A DNA stretch of 64,000 nt from Burkholderia sp. GAS332 (GCA_900142905.1 FSRV01000003.1:620001-684000), one strand, 5' to 3'; positions 17,241 to 26,182 are shown, counted from the first letter of the stretch. Made by a program: numbers and translations. Notes: generated by a model not told the origin, from the letters alone.

Positions 17241-17639
17241 ATGAACAATAGGACAGAACCGTCAAATACCCAAGTTGCCGCCGTGTTGACCCATGTCACC
17301 CCGGCTGCCACCGCCTGCCCGAAAGTTCTGACGCTGCGCCTTAAAGCGGGCTATTTTCACGACATCGCGGCTGGCGCGAAACCACTGGAGTATCGACTGG
17401 CGACGCAATACTGGCGCAAGCGCATCGAGGGCCGGCACTACGATTACGTCCTGTTGACCCTCGGCTATCCAGCCCGTTCGTGCCTGGACCTCCAGATGCT
17501 CAAACCTTGGCGCGGCTACTTCGAGCGCCTACTGGTTCATCCTCACTTCGGCGTCGACGAGGTCGACGTGTTCGCAATTGACGTGACAGCGCCCAACGTC
17601 CCGCTGGACATTCTGTACGCTCCCGCTGTCGGAACTTGA
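17241..17639 (+). CDS. ASCH-domain protein
   Basis: 132 residues from the ATG at 17241; the frame is open upstream but overlaps other genes. The core PKVLTLRLKAGYFHDIAAGAKPLEYR followed by YWRKRI and YDYVLLTLGYP is the ASCH pattern (a PUA-like fold). ASCH proteins bind RNA or modified nucleotides; some hydrolyse N4-acetylcytidine. The residues KPLEYR correspond to the conserved K-x-x-E/x-R group. It sits before the Gp37/Gp68-like gene, a combination also common in phages. The exact substrate is not readable. Confidence 0.75.
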   Translation: MNNRTEPSNTQVAAVLTHVTPAATACPKVLTLRLKAGYFHDIAAGAKPLEYRLATQYWRKRIEGRHYDYVLLTLGYPARSCLDLQMLKPWRGYFERLLVHPHFGVDEVDVFAIDVTAPNVPLDILYAPAVGT

Positions 17640-17665
17640 CTTCGCTCGCTCGCAGGCAATCTGGA
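17636..17665 (+). promoter_or_regulatory. TTGACTT-type plasmid promoter
   Basis: TTGACTTCG begins at 17636, overlapping the ASCH stop codon, with a weaker -10 region (AATCTG/CTGGAT) about 17-20 bases on. It lies 60 bases before the GTG at 17703. Confidence 0.45.
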
Positions 17666-17702
17666 TGTACGCCGGCTTTCGTCGGCCTCACCGGAGATCC
17701 AC

Positions 17703-18188
17703 GTGCAAGGCAAATCGTTTTTCATGAGTCGCTTTATCTCACGCTCGGGCGAGTGGCAATGCCGCTATCCCGGTCTCGGCTCGGCATGGCAGAACGCCCA
17801 GTCACTGTCAGGCGGCCGCCAGGTCGTCGCTGCAACGGCCGACGCGAGTGGCATTCGTTGCGTCTTCTTTAGCAGCCTGGGATCGATACTCGACTTCGGC
17901 GCGAGTTGGACTGAACTCGAGAGGGCAAAGACATGGTGGTATTTCACGATTCGCTGGAACTTCTGGCTCATGAACGACGAAGGCAGCCTCGTTGCCTTGC
18001 GCGCTGCGGGCTACGATCCAGCCGACAGGAAGATCGTGAGCCCCGGCGCACCGGTCAACCGCGACAGTGAAAACAGCTTCCAGGCGTTCCTCGACCATTC
18101 AGAAGCGCTCTTCCGCCAGGACTTGGGCTCTTTGCTGTCACACGCCGCCCTCTCCGATCAAACCCAGCACGCGGATGCGACGTCATGA
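17703..18188 (+). CDS. hypothetical protein
   Basis: 161 residues. The GTG at 17703 is preferred because CCGGAG lies six bases upstream; an ATG at 17724 is the alternative. The sequence is rich in aromatic residues (AKTWWYFTIRWNFWLMND), with no recognised family. The stop overlaps the next ATG (ATGA), tying it to the Gp37/Gp68-like gene. Confidence 0.6.
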   Translation: MQGKSFFMSRFISRSGEWQCRYPGLGSAWQNAQSLSGGRQVVAATADASGIRCVFFSSLGSILDFGASWTELERAKTWWYFTIRWNFWLMNDEGSLVALRAAGYDPADRKIVSPGAPVNRDSENSFQAFLDHSEALFRQDLGSLLSHAALSDQTQHADATS

Positions 18189-19081
18189 GCGAATATTCCA
18201 GCATCGAGTGGACCGACCACACGTTCAACACGCATTGGGGCTGCAGCAAGATCAGCCGCGGCTGCGACAACTGCTACGCGGAGAGCCTCGCGCGACGCTT
18301 CGGCTATGGCTGGGGCGATGCCGCTATCAAGCGGGAATTCAACGAAAGCCACTGGAACGAACTCCTGCGATGGGACCGCAAGGCTGCAAGCGAGGGCGTG
18401 CGCCGCCGTGTTTTTACAAACAGCATGTCCGACCTTTTCGACCGGTTCGCGCCCACAGGCGTGCGGGAGCGGCATTGGCAATTCGTTGCGCGCACACCTA
18501 ATCTGGATTACCTGCTACTCACAAAACGCGTCGGCAATGTCACACGGATGGTGCCCACCGAATGGCTCAGTCCGGGGCGCTGGCCGGCCAACGTCTGGAT
18601 CGGCGCGACCGTAGTGAACCAAGAGGAAGCGGACCGCGATATTCCGAAACTGCTTGCCTTACCCGCGGCGATCCGGTTCCTGAGCATGGAGCCGCTCCTA
18701 GGGCCCGTTTCCCTAGAGCACGAGTGGATGCAGGAACTGGGCGGAGTTTTCGTCGGTGGGGAAAGCGGACGCAAGGCGCGTCCTATGCATCCGGCCTGGG
18801 CAAATTCACTGCGCGATCAATGCGCGGCAACAGGCCTGCCGTTCCTGTTCAAACAATGGGGACAATGGTCGCCCATCCGCCTCGAGCCTGACGCCGATCC
18901 CGACGATCGGATTCACAGTGGCACGTTGCGTATCGTCAAGGCCGACGGCACTAATGGCGAGGACTTCCGGCCGGGCGCCGGCGACGTTCTAATGGGTGAT
19001 GTGGGCAAGACCCTGGCTGGCCGGCTGCTCGACGGTCGGATGCACGACGATCTCCCGTCAGTCCCACATCACCGAAAATAA
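18185..19081 (+). CDS. phage Gp37/Gp68-family (DUF5131) protein
   Basis: 298 residues with the family signature at the N-terminus: IEWTDHTFNTHWGC then CDNCYAESLARR. The cysteines in WGCSKISRGCDNCYA are arranged like a radical-SAM iron-sulfur site, and later motifs (SMSDLFD, LLLTKR, GATVVNQEEAD, MEPLLGPV, GESG) are all present, so the protein looks intact. Members are found in phages and plasmids; proposed roles include a radical-SAM-like modification, not established. The ATG overlaps the upstream stop by four bases. Confidence 0.88.
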   Translation: MSEYSSIEWTDHTFNTHWGCSKISRGCDNCYAESLARRFGYGWGDAAIKREFNESHWNELLRWDRKAASEGVRRRVFTNSMSDLFDRFAPTGVRERHWQFVARTPNLDYLLLTKRVGNVTRMVPTEWLSPGRWPANVWIGATVVNQEEADRDIPKLLALPAAIRFLSMEPLLGPVSLEHEWMQELGGVFVGGESGRKARPMHPAWANSLRDQCAATGLPFLFKQWGQWSPIRLEPDADPDDRIHSGTLRIVKADGTNGEDFRPGAGDVLMGDVGKTLAGRLLDGRMHDDLPSVPHHRK

Positions 19082-19228
19082 AAGGGACCTATTGGACTCC
19101 ACATAACAGATCAGTTTATCTGGGTTAATCATTGTTATTAAGGTTTGGAATACGCGTTGTTCCCGCTTTTGGAATTAACTCATAGAGGCAATAATGCAGC
19201 CAACCTTCTAAACATTCATCCTCTCCGC

Positions 19229-19900
19229 ATGTACGAGCAACTCTATCCCTGTGACCATTGCGGCGGTCGCCCCACCGTTGGCCGCTCCCAGCGGGTTGTA
19301 GCGCAACTCGGCGACGATGGGTTCGACTATGGCGATTTTGGTCGGGACTTGGGGCCGCCGGAAATCGGCGACACCATGCCCCGCCCACCGGGTGCTCCCC
19401 AGACCGAAAGGATTGTCAACATCCACTGCGACGACTGCGGCATGGCGACGCCGTGGCATCCGGTCGGCGACGACATGGACCGCGCACTGGATCATGTTGG
19501 CCTGATCTGGAACAGGCGATTGAACCGCCCCGCCACCCAGACTGCTGACATCCAGAATCTCATTGAGAAAGAACTCGGCGCACCAGACATACAGTTTGTA
19601 ATCGACCTTCTGGCGCGAACGGAAGACGAGTGGGCAACTCGGGGGCCGCTTTTCGCGATACTTGCGCGGCGGCTGGTTGACGCGACCGTTGTTGCGGCCG
19701 ATTGCTGGCCCATCGAGCCGATTCTCAAGGACGCCGCGCGTTACCGGAAACTCGCTCACCACGCGCAGTCCGTGAATATCGACGGTGAACGCTATATCCA
19801 GTTTCCAAAAGTCTATAACCCGAACCGCGATCCTTACGTGATGTACGAAGCGGAGGCGGCCGCTGCCGTCGACGGGCTACCGGATCGAAAGCGCTGGTGA
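19229..19900 (+). CDS. protein with Lar-like zinc-ribbon N-terminus
   Basis: About 223 residues from the ATG at 19229 (no good ribosome site; a TTG at 19145 is the outer limit). The start YPCDHCGGRPTVGRS, then VNIHCDDCGMATPWHP and IWNRRL is the Lar pattern (CPFCGG...CxxC...WNRR), a family including the Rac prophage restriction-alleviation protein. The C-terminal half (about 105-223) contains RYRKLAHHAQSVNIDGE, a motif of phage and plasmid proteins. An anti-restriction role is plausible for a transferable element but unproven here. Confidence 0.6.
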   Translation: MYEQLYPCDHCGGRPTVGRSQRVVAQLGDDGFDYGDFGRDLGPPEIGDTMPRPPGAPQTERIVNIHCDDCGMATPWHPVGDDMDRALDHVGLIWNRRLNRPATQTADIQNLIEKELGAPDIQFVIDLLARTEDEWATRGPLFAILARRLVDATVVAADCWPIEPILKDAARYRKLAHHAQSVNIDGERYIQFPKVYNPNRDPYVMYEAEAAAAVDGLPDRKRW

Positions 19901-20245
19901 ATCCCACCCGCGCGCAAGTTTGTTGACGCCGAGGTTACGCCCGCCGGCGAGCGCGTGACTCGGCCGAACGCGGCCTAATGATGAGTGGCTCACTTCGACG
20001 CATTGAAGCCATTCCGGTTTTGTGAAGCAACGTTCGCTTTGAGATCGGCCTTTGAGGCGCGAGGGCGCTACTTACCGTCTGGGCCAGCTTTCGGCCGTCC
20101 GCCACGTCGTGATTTCACCCTCGTCGAGGACTTCGCTGCTGGGCTGAGTAGTGCGCGACGAGCGGGGGACGAGTCTGTGTGTGTCGCAAGGACGCTTGCG
20201 CAACGTAGCAAGGCAAGGGCGCATAAGCCGGACAAGCGCGCCGGA

Positions 20246-20338
20246 CTAGCTCAAGCAGCACTTCTTGTACTTGAGCCCACTGTCGCAGTGGTACGGATCG
20301 TTCCGACCGAGTTTCTGGCGGCTTACCTCTCGCGAATA
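20246..20338 (-). other. in-frame SEC-C-like tail beyond the stop of the nuclease-like gene
   Basis: Directly after the TAA at 20341-20339 the same minus-strand frame continues for 30 codons to a TAG at 20248-20246. It reads as a SEC-C motif: GRNDPYHCDSGLKYKKCCLS. The family pattern is NDPCPCGSGKKYKKCC, so the first Cys is replaced by Tyr, the second is kept. It has no start codon of its own. Confidence 0.7.
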
Positions 20339-22396
20339 TTAGGGAAACGCATCGCGCACTTTAGATGCCGGCTTCATGTCAGCTGTAAGCCGCTCCATTT
20401 CATCAGAGGCTTCCCACGGGAAGTCCAACGTGACGCCGAACTGGACTTGCCCGTCCGGGCTCACAGACACACCAAACCACTGCGCCGCTCGTTGCTGGTA
20501 CTTGCGTTTGGCGCAGTATGTCTCCAAAACGGCAATCGCTTCGAGAGATGGCGTTGGATTGCAATGGAAGCTAACCCCGCAAGGGGGTGTGCTCGATGCG
20601 AGCGTGATGTCGTGTCGCTCACCGTCGAGCCGAGCTTTCCGCGTGATGGTCTCGAGTACGCGATGGACGTTCCTGCACGAATCTTCGTCCATTGAAAGCA
20701 AGTGGAACCCGAGTTCGAGAGTTGCAGGGTTCGCCCTGACTTCGATCTCTTTGATGAGACTCTCGTAGCGTGTTCCGCGCATCTTCGTGAGGATTCCCAC
20801 CGGTGTATCGTCGCCAGGCTGATTATCCCTGCGGACCAGCATCGCCGCATCCAAGTCTTGAGCGATGGAATCCTCGAGCATGACACAGTCGTACTTCTCA
20901 TCCAGCCAGAGGTTCTGTTTTAGGTGGTAGCCGAGCACGGTCAGCTCGTGCCCGCTCGTCAGCTTGTCTGAGACGGCCACGCGCAACTTCACGTAGCCTA
21001 ACAGTCGCAACGGCGTCGTCAGCATCTCCGTCAACGTGTCGAGAAGGAACACGTCCATCACGAACGGAGGTCGGATGACATCGGTAGTCTGGAATTTCAG
21101 CGACTGGCTTGCCTGAAAGGCCAGCGCCGGATAGTGCTCCGACACAAGACTGAATAGGAAGACCTCCTTGATGCTCGGTGGAAACTCGACCTCTTTCTCG
21201 TTGTCGTCAACCAACCGACATCCGCTGGCAAGCATCTCGTTCGCGCACGTCCAGCCTTGGTCATACGAGTCTTGGATGGCAGCAGCGAAGTCAGCCTTCA
21301 GCTGGTTATCGTTCCCTTTGCGCGCCCCGATGGTCAGCTTCTTCGCTTTTGCCTGCACGATGATGAGCCGGTCTCCATAGATGACGAGGACATCTGCTTC
21401 ACCCACGATGTCTTTGCCACGATGCAAGTTCACGTTCGTATGGACGTGTTCGCGTCCGAAGACCTTGGCCAGCCGGCGCGCAGCGAACTGCTCAGTAAAT
21501 GCCCCACGATGCTTTGCGGCCGTCGGACGGTAGGGTTTGTCTTCCAACATCCAGAAGAACGGAGACTCGTAGAGCGCCTCGTAAATAGCGTAGTGCGAGA
21601 AAAGGAGCACAGTCCCGCGGTCGGTAGGTAGCAACGGCCGAGCGGCGACCTCATTGAAGTCGCCCACCTCCTTGAACCCCGCGTTGTCCCCCGAAAAGAG
21701 GAATGCGCGGAAGAAAGCTTCGACTACGTCCTTCGCAATGCCGCTACTAGACGCCACCTCGTTCAGCTCGAACTCGAATGCCGGTAGCCAAGTTGCAGGC
21801 GGAGCCTTGGCAATTCGGGCATCCGCGAAGAGTCGCGTCCCCTTTTCGCCCATCAAGGCGCACATTGTCTCCGCGATGATCCGCGCTTGGCCAGACGTAA
21901 AGCCTTTAGTCCTGAACATCCAATCGTCATCGGCCCCGTACTTCTCGGGCACGAAGTCCCTGTACTGGAAGGCATAGGCCGACTCTGTGCCATAGAAGAT
22001 GGGCTCTCGCATCCCCGGGCCGCGACTCAGGTCCGGTGGCTCGGTGCCCGCCTTCACCGCCTCGAACATGGCCGCGAACATCGGATAGGACATCGCATCG
22101 TGTAACTCCCGCATAAGGGAATCAGTGCGCTTGACGTAGCCCTCGACCACTTCACACGGCTGCGGAGACAAGTCCAACGGCTTCTTTACCATCAAGCCTA
22201 TCAGTGTCGTCAATTCCGTCCGAATCAGCCGCTCTCTACTGAACAGCCGTTCCATGTCGGACGGCTTCAGCTTGCCCTTGATGTGAATGACGTTGTCGCG
22301 GTGACAGATATGCGCGACCGCATGAACGTATCCAGGCGCTGCAGCTAGCATGGCCAGGTCCTCAAGAATTTGGCATTCTTCCCTCGGTTGCTCCAT
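20339..22396 (-). CDS. PD-(D/E)XK nuclease-like protein, possible defence gene
   Basis: 685 residues, with an excellent ribosome site (AGGGGGAGAC before ATG). The core is a PD-(D/E)XK-type domain around residues 295-355: a helix with Glu302, the GEAD motif with Asp335 (HRGKDIVGEADVLVIY) and the catalytic Gln348-x-Lys350 in IIVQAKAK. Large flanking helical regions have no recognised domain. The stop separates it from an in-frame SEC-C-like zinc tail, so the natural protein may be about 716 residues, and this copy truncated or read through. It stands alone among cargo genes. Large proteins with NERD-like nuclease domains and SEC-C tails occur in defence islands, so a nucleic-acid-cutting defence role is possible. 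Confidence 0.7.
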   Translation of the reverse strand: MEQPREECQILEDLAMLAAAPGYVHAVAHICHRDNVIHIKGKLKPSDMERLFSRERLIRTELTTLIGLMVKKPLDLSPQPCEVVEGYVKRTDSLMRELHDAMSYPMFAAMFEAVKAGTEPPDLSRGPGMREPIFYGTESAYAFQYRDFVPEKYGADDDWMFRTKGFTSGQARIIAETMCALMGEKGTRLFADARIAKAPPATWLPAFEFELNEVASSSGIAKDVVEAFFRAFLFSGDNAGFKEVGDFNEVAARPLLPTDRGTVLLFSHYAIYEALYESPFFWMLEDKPYRPTAAKHRGAFTEQFAARRLAKVFGREHVHTNVNLHRGKDIVGEADVLVIYGDRLIIVQAKAKKLTIGARKGNDNQLKADFAAAIQDSYDQGWTCANEMLASGCRLVDDNEKEVEFPPSIKEVFLFSLVSEHYPALAFQASQSLKFQTTDVIRPPFVMDVFLLDTLTEMLTTPLRLLGYVKLRVAVSDKLTSGHELTVLGYHLKQNLWLDEKYDCVMLEDSIAQDLDAAMLVRRDNQPGDDTPVGILTKMRGTRYESLIKEIEVRANPATLELGFHLLSMDEDSCRNVHRVLETITRKARLDGERHDITLASSTPPCGVSFHCNPTPSLEAIAVLETYCAKRKYQQRAAQWFGVSVSPDGQVQFGVTLDFPWEASDEMERLTADMKPASKVRDAFP

Positions 22397-22893
22397 GTCT
22401 CCCCCTTTTTAAGTTCGCAAGCCTCGTTTGCGAAGCCATTTTCGCCTATAGCGGCCGCTCAGATTCTATCTTTCAATGACGGTTCTTGGCCGGTCCTTGC
22501 TCGTCACTAACCAGCACCTGGCAGGTCATCGAGGCTTGGACAGACTTTTGACTCGTGGCGTTGCCATGAGACCGCGATGGACTCTACCGCTCGCCTTGGT
22601 GCATGCCAGCCGCTCGCTGCCTCTATTCCAAGAAAGCGCGTAAAACGCAACGGCGCACTTTTCACAAATGGACGGATCCGACAGCCCGAAGAAAAAAAAG
22701 CCGGCGCGAGGCCGGCTTGAAGGGTTCCAGTGTTTTTCGAGGGCCGTCTGGAACCTGAGAGAGATCCCATTTTCTCGGATAAATGGTCGCCGGTTATGCC
22801 GTAACCGGGCCGATATTCGTCTCCATTAGCCTCGCGTGCGGCACTAGTGAGGTTAATCGCGATGTTGGTCAACCGTCCGTCACGAGCGCGGCA
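22397..22893. other. spacer between nuclease-like gene and integrase
   Basis: No gene recognised. It contains one leftward terminator (22691-22718) belonging to the integrase gene to the right. The ribosome site of the nuclease-like gene is at its left end. The short open frames (for instance 22507-22872 on the minus strand) lack recognisable content. Confidence 0.4.
22691..22718 (-). terminator. rho-independent terminator after the integrase
   Basis: A perfect 8-bp stem (AAGCCGGC / GCCGGCTT) with a 5-base loop, followed on the minus strand by eight T residues. It lies about 180 bases downstream of the integrase stop. Confidence 0.8.
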
Positions 22894-24027
22894 TCACTGC
22901 CCAGCACCCAATATGCGATACAGCGCCTGCCGCGAAATTCCAAGCGCAGCCGCCGCCTGACTCTTGTTGCCATCCGCCGCGCTGAGTGCCTCTCGCGCCT
23001 GTACAAGCGTCGGAGTGACTTTCTTCAGCCGATCCTGACGCGCGAATGTCGAGAGGTACGCATTCGCTTTTGTTCGGCGGCTGTGCCCAGCGTTAGCGAC
23101 AACGCGCAGCATTGCCTCAAGATGCAACTCCAGATCGGGTCGCAAGCCGTGCGCCTTCACTGGCGCCGGCACCCCGGTCGTTGTCTCGTAAAGCGTTTGC
23201 AGATACTCGTGACGTAGCCCGTGGCTAGTGATGCCGAGGCCCGCTTTCGTCACGCCGTGTTTCTCCAGAACGTAGTAATACCAGTCGCGCCATTGCCTAA
23301 GCGTTCTATCCGCCGGCACCGTTGAGCCGGTCAGATCATTGCTCAGCCGCGCAGCTTCCTCAAGAACCGCGAATTTCGCCTCGATAGGGACCTCGCGCGG
23401 CCGCCCACCCTTCGTACCGCGCGTCACACCGAGCCTGCCTGAGTCACGAACCCCCTCAGCCGGTCTGAGCATGAAGCTCTCCTCGACCCGCAGTCCGAAC
23501 GCCGCCTGCATTTTCAGTTGCACTGCCACATGTGGGCAGGTCCGACCGATCTCCGCGATCTTTGCCTGCGCGTCCACGCAATGCGCGATCCACGACTTGT
23601 CTTCGGTCGCTACATACGAGCGCACAAGATCATGCTCCTTGCGGTCAACATAGTCTCCCAACGTGCCGACGAGATTTCGTTTGTTCATCCAGCTCGCCAG
23701 CGCGCGCAGGTACGTCAGCTTGTTCTCGATCGTACCGCCGCTCTGCCCCAGCGCGACCCAGTGCCTCACAAGAAACTCGACATGCTTGTGTTTCAGCGAC
23801 CACGGCGTCTGTAAAGCGAAGCCGTGCTGTCGCAACTCGACGAACGATCTGCAGATTGCTGTCGTCCGCCTCTCCTGCGTTTTGACGGAGAGGGACTTCG
23901 TGCTAATCCGCGTTTTGCTGTGCACCTCGTTGACGTGATCGTCAAAGAGCCGCAGCAACGCATCCGTGAACTCCGGTGGCAGGCCATAGCTCTTCACGAC
24001 CGCCCGAACATTGAAAACCGCTGCCAT
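22894..24027 (-). CDS. tyrosine site-specific integrase with Fis-like C-terminal HTH
   Basis: 377 residues from the ATG at 24027 (MAAVFNVRAVV; GGGGATGATTGT upstream); a longer frame to 24093 is less likely. Layout: core-binding SAM-like domain (about 45-165), catalytic domain (about 170-335) with Arg in GLRVEES, HGLRHEYLQ as box II, GHSRRTKANAYL with the second His/Arg and the Tyr nucleophile. The family looks like the Phage_int_SAM_2/Integrase_1 type common in Burkholderia and Vibrio elements. The last 40 residues (LVQAREALSAADGNKSQAAA then LGISRQALYRIL) are a Fis-type helix-turn-helix, an uncommon addition. It may once have integrated the element carrying the nuclease-like gene. Confidence 0.88.
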   Translation of the reverse strand: MAAVFNVRAVVKSYGLPPEFTDALLRLFDDHVNEVHSKTRISTKSLSVKTQERRTTAICRSFVELRQHGFALQTPWSLKHKHVEFLVRHWVALGQSGGTIENKLTYLRALASWMNKRNLVGTLGDYVDRKEHDLVRSYVATEDKSWIAHCVDAQAKIAEIGRTCPHVAVQLKMQAAFGLRVEESFMLRPAEGVRDSGRLGVTRGTKGGRPREVPIEAKFAVLEEAARLSNDLTGSTVPADRTLRQWRDWYYYVLEKHGVTKAGLGITSHGLRHEYLQTLYETTTGVPAPVKAHGLRPDLELHLEAMLRVVANAGHSRRTKANAYLSTFARQDRLKKVTPTLVQAREALSAADGNKSQAAAALGISRQALYRILGAGQ

Positions 24028-24988
24028 ACAATCATCCCCGCTTGCGCGGTCTGCCCGCGCTTGTGTTTCACCTGCTCGCCGCGGCCTCACCACACGCCCC
24101 TACCTGACGTGTCCGGCGCGCGACCGGAAGTGGTGCTGCGTGAACTGACCTGTTGCCTTCGCTGGCCGCTACCACACGGCCTTGCCGGTTACCCCGGCAT
24201 GGGTCCCGCCTTCCTCGCCTTTAGCGATTCCATCCGATCAGCCCGACGCAGGGAAGAACTGCGTTCCGACTGTCCATCTGCTGCTGTGCGTACGAGTCCG
24301 CGCTACGCGCAAACCCGCCCCGCACGTTCCGGGCCGTGGGCTATTCCTCGCTCACGATGCACCGGTCCTGCAGCTTCCGGCCGCCCTGCCAGCCCCGATT
24401 CGCTACGCGATCTCGCGCCGCTGTCTCGACGTCCCTCATCGCTCTGCGCGGTGAGACGTCTGGGCTTATTGCTGGGTGATTCCTGTTTGCGCATTTCTGG
24501 TGACGGCTGCGCCTACCGTGTGCCTTCCGTACGGGGTTCGCGATCGACAGGTCTTGCCCGTCGCCGCAGGATTTCCCCCGCCCCAAAGCACGCTCATGTC
24601 CGCCGCGGTGTATCGGGCTTCCTGAGCGCACCCAGCGTCGTGTGCTGAAAGGGCGCGTGCGAACGCAATGCGCAACATGCGGGACTGTCCGGTGTCCGGG
24701 TCCACATGTCCTCATTGCGTCTCATCGCGGCAAACCGCCGCCAATCGTATGGATATCGCCGTGTCCAGTGGTCCTCAGTGTGGATCATCGTGGACTTGAT
24801 TTGATTCAGAAAAAGGCCGCATCACTGTGCGGCCTGGACAGAAGAGGGTTTGCGAACGACACAAAACCCGTTGCTAGCTGTTACTGCGGATCGATGCGTC
24901 ATGGACGCGGTAGGTAAGTAGCAGGATAAGGCGCGCGAGGCCCATCTCGACCGGTAAAAGCTGGCCTGATCACGCGTGCTTAGCCGAC
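24028..24988. other. non-coding or relic region between integrase and partition module
   Basis: Nearly 1 kb with only overlapping shadow frames on both strands. None has both a ribosome site and recognisable content. The strongly unequal strand composition (C-rich plus strand around 24050-24600) could reflect a decayed gene or a site-specific recombination region next to the integrase, but nothing firm can be said. Confidence 0.35.
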
Positions 24989-25015
24989 TTGACTTCGTCA
25001 GGCGGCCGATAGACT
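24989..25015 (+). promoter_or_regulatory. TTGACTT-type promoter of the partition operon
   Basis: TTGACT at 24989-24994 and TAGACT at 25010-25015, spacer 15. It lies just upstream of three direct repeats and about 150 bases before the ParM-like gene. Confidence 0.6.
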
Positions 25016-25035
25016 GGACTCACGCTCAAAGTCCC

Positions 25036-25134
25036 ACATGAACTGCGACTTTGATGATGCGCACTGCCGAACTCGTACATGAAGTGCGACTTTGGCGGAT
25101 CGGCTGGTTGAAAGTCGCACATGAAGTGCGACTT
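25036..25134 (+). repeat. three 16-17 bp direct repeats upstream of the ParM-like gene (centromere/operator candidate)
   Basis: Copies at 25036-25052, 25077-25093 and 25119-25134 share the core ACATGAAsTGCGACTT (s = C or G). Spacing is 41 and 42 bases, four helical turns, so all copies face the same side of DNA. The third copy is also half of a 9-bp inverted repeat (AAGTCGCAC / GTGCGACTT, 5-base centre). Position between the promoter and the gene suggests a parC-like centromere that is also the operator. Confidence 0.65.
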
Positions 25135-25167
25135 CGCCGGTCCCACCTTCACTGCCCGGAGTCTGAT

Positions 25168-26172
25168 TTGAAAACCCCCGTCTTCGCCATCGACGTTGGA
25201 TACGGCAACACCAAGTACGCATACCGCGCGGCCGGTGGCACCATCGCAACCGGCATGTTTCCCTCGCTCGCACCGCTCGCCGCGAGCCGCACCATTTCGA
25301 ACTACGGCGAAAGCGTTCTGGCCGCCCGCAAGGTCGCAACGATCCGCATCGACGACATCGAGTACGAGGTCGGCCCCGATGTCGCATTGACGGCCGCCTA
25401 TGGCAATACCGGCCGCACGCTCGCCGACGACTTTGTCCTGTCCGATAACTACACTGCGCTCCTCGCGGGCGCGTTCCATTTCTCGGGTGTGACGCAAATC
25501 GAGCGACTGGTGCTGGGGCTGCCAGTGCACAACATGCAGAAATACTCCGCCGAACTGAAGGAGCGGTTCACCGGCGACCTCGGTTTTGGTCAGGCCCGCG
25601 TGCGCGTAGAGAAAACCATCGTCGTTCCGCAACCGCTCGGCTCACTCGTCCTCGCTTCCAGCAACCGGCAGAACGAATTCGGCCGCGACAGCGCCCACCT
25701 GGTGATCGACGTCGGCTACTTCACCACTGACTGGGTGTACGCGAACGGGTTCACGATGGACGACAAGCGGAGCGGAGGCGTACCAGGCGGTGCATCCCAG
25801 ATCTATCAACGCATCGCGGGTCTGATCTCGAAGGATCAGGGCGAACCCGTCGATGACATTGAGCGCATCGACAAGGCCTTGCGCGAGCGTACGCCATTCT
25901 TCTTCTACGGCTCCGACATCGTCCTCGATCTCTATGTCGAACAGTCGCAGCCGTTGATCAATGCGATAGTCAAGGAAATACAGAACGTAGTCGGACGCCT
26001 GCCTAATGTGCGCTCGATCATTCTTTCAGGCGGAGGCGCAGCGCTATACGCATCGGCTATCCGAAAGGCATTCCCGCGCGTGTTGATCGAGATAATCGAT
26101 GCACCATGCCTCGCGAACGCTCGTGGATTTCTCGCGGTCGGCGAAGCGGGGCTCGCGCGCGATCGCAAGTAA
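25168..26172 (+). CDS. ParM/StbA-like plasmid segregation actin
   Basis: 334 residues of the actin/Hsp70 ATPase fold. Phosphate-1 loop is AIDVGYGNTKYAY at the N-terminus, phosphate-2 loop VIDVGYFTTDWVY at about 182-194, and the adenosine motif IILSGGGAAL near 290. The start is taken as a TTG at 25168 because GGAG sits exactly six bases upstream and the protein then begins MKTPVFAIDVG; earlier in-frame starts would run through the repeats. Family members polymerise with ATP and push plasmid copies apart. The gene directly downstream is in the position of the adaptor. The TTG start may keep expression low. Confidence 0.85.
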   Translation: MKTPVFAIDVGYGNTKYAYRAAGGTIATGMFPSLAPLAASRTISNYGESVLAARKVATIRIDDIEYEVGPDVALTAAYGNTGRTLADDFVLSDNYTALLAGAFHFSGVTQIERLVLGLPVHNMQKYSAELKERFTGDLGFGQARVRVEKTIVVPQPLGSLVLASSNRQNEFGRDSAHLVIDVGYFTTDWVYANGFTMDDKRSGGVPGGASQIYQRIAGLISKDQGEPVDDIERIDKALRERTPFFFYGSDIVLDLYVEQSQPLINAIVKEIQNVVGRLPNVRSIILSGGGAALYASAIRKAFPRVLIEIIDAPCLANARGFLAVGEAGLARDRK

Positions 26173-26182
26173 CGGAGTCGGT

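Noticed and set aside
19985..20695. 236-codon open frame on the plus strand
   Set aside because: Antisense to the end of the nuclease-like gene and its SEC-C tail; no ribosome site and no family.
24028..24988. Coding gene in the C-rich stretch after the integrase
   Set aside because: Several frames are open but none has a ribosome site with a plausible product; composition bias explains the open frames.
25036..25134. Replication iterons or a CRISPR array
   Set aside because: Only three copies, with spacers of about 25 bases and no cas genes, and the position before a ParM-like gene favours a partition site over an origin or CRISPR.
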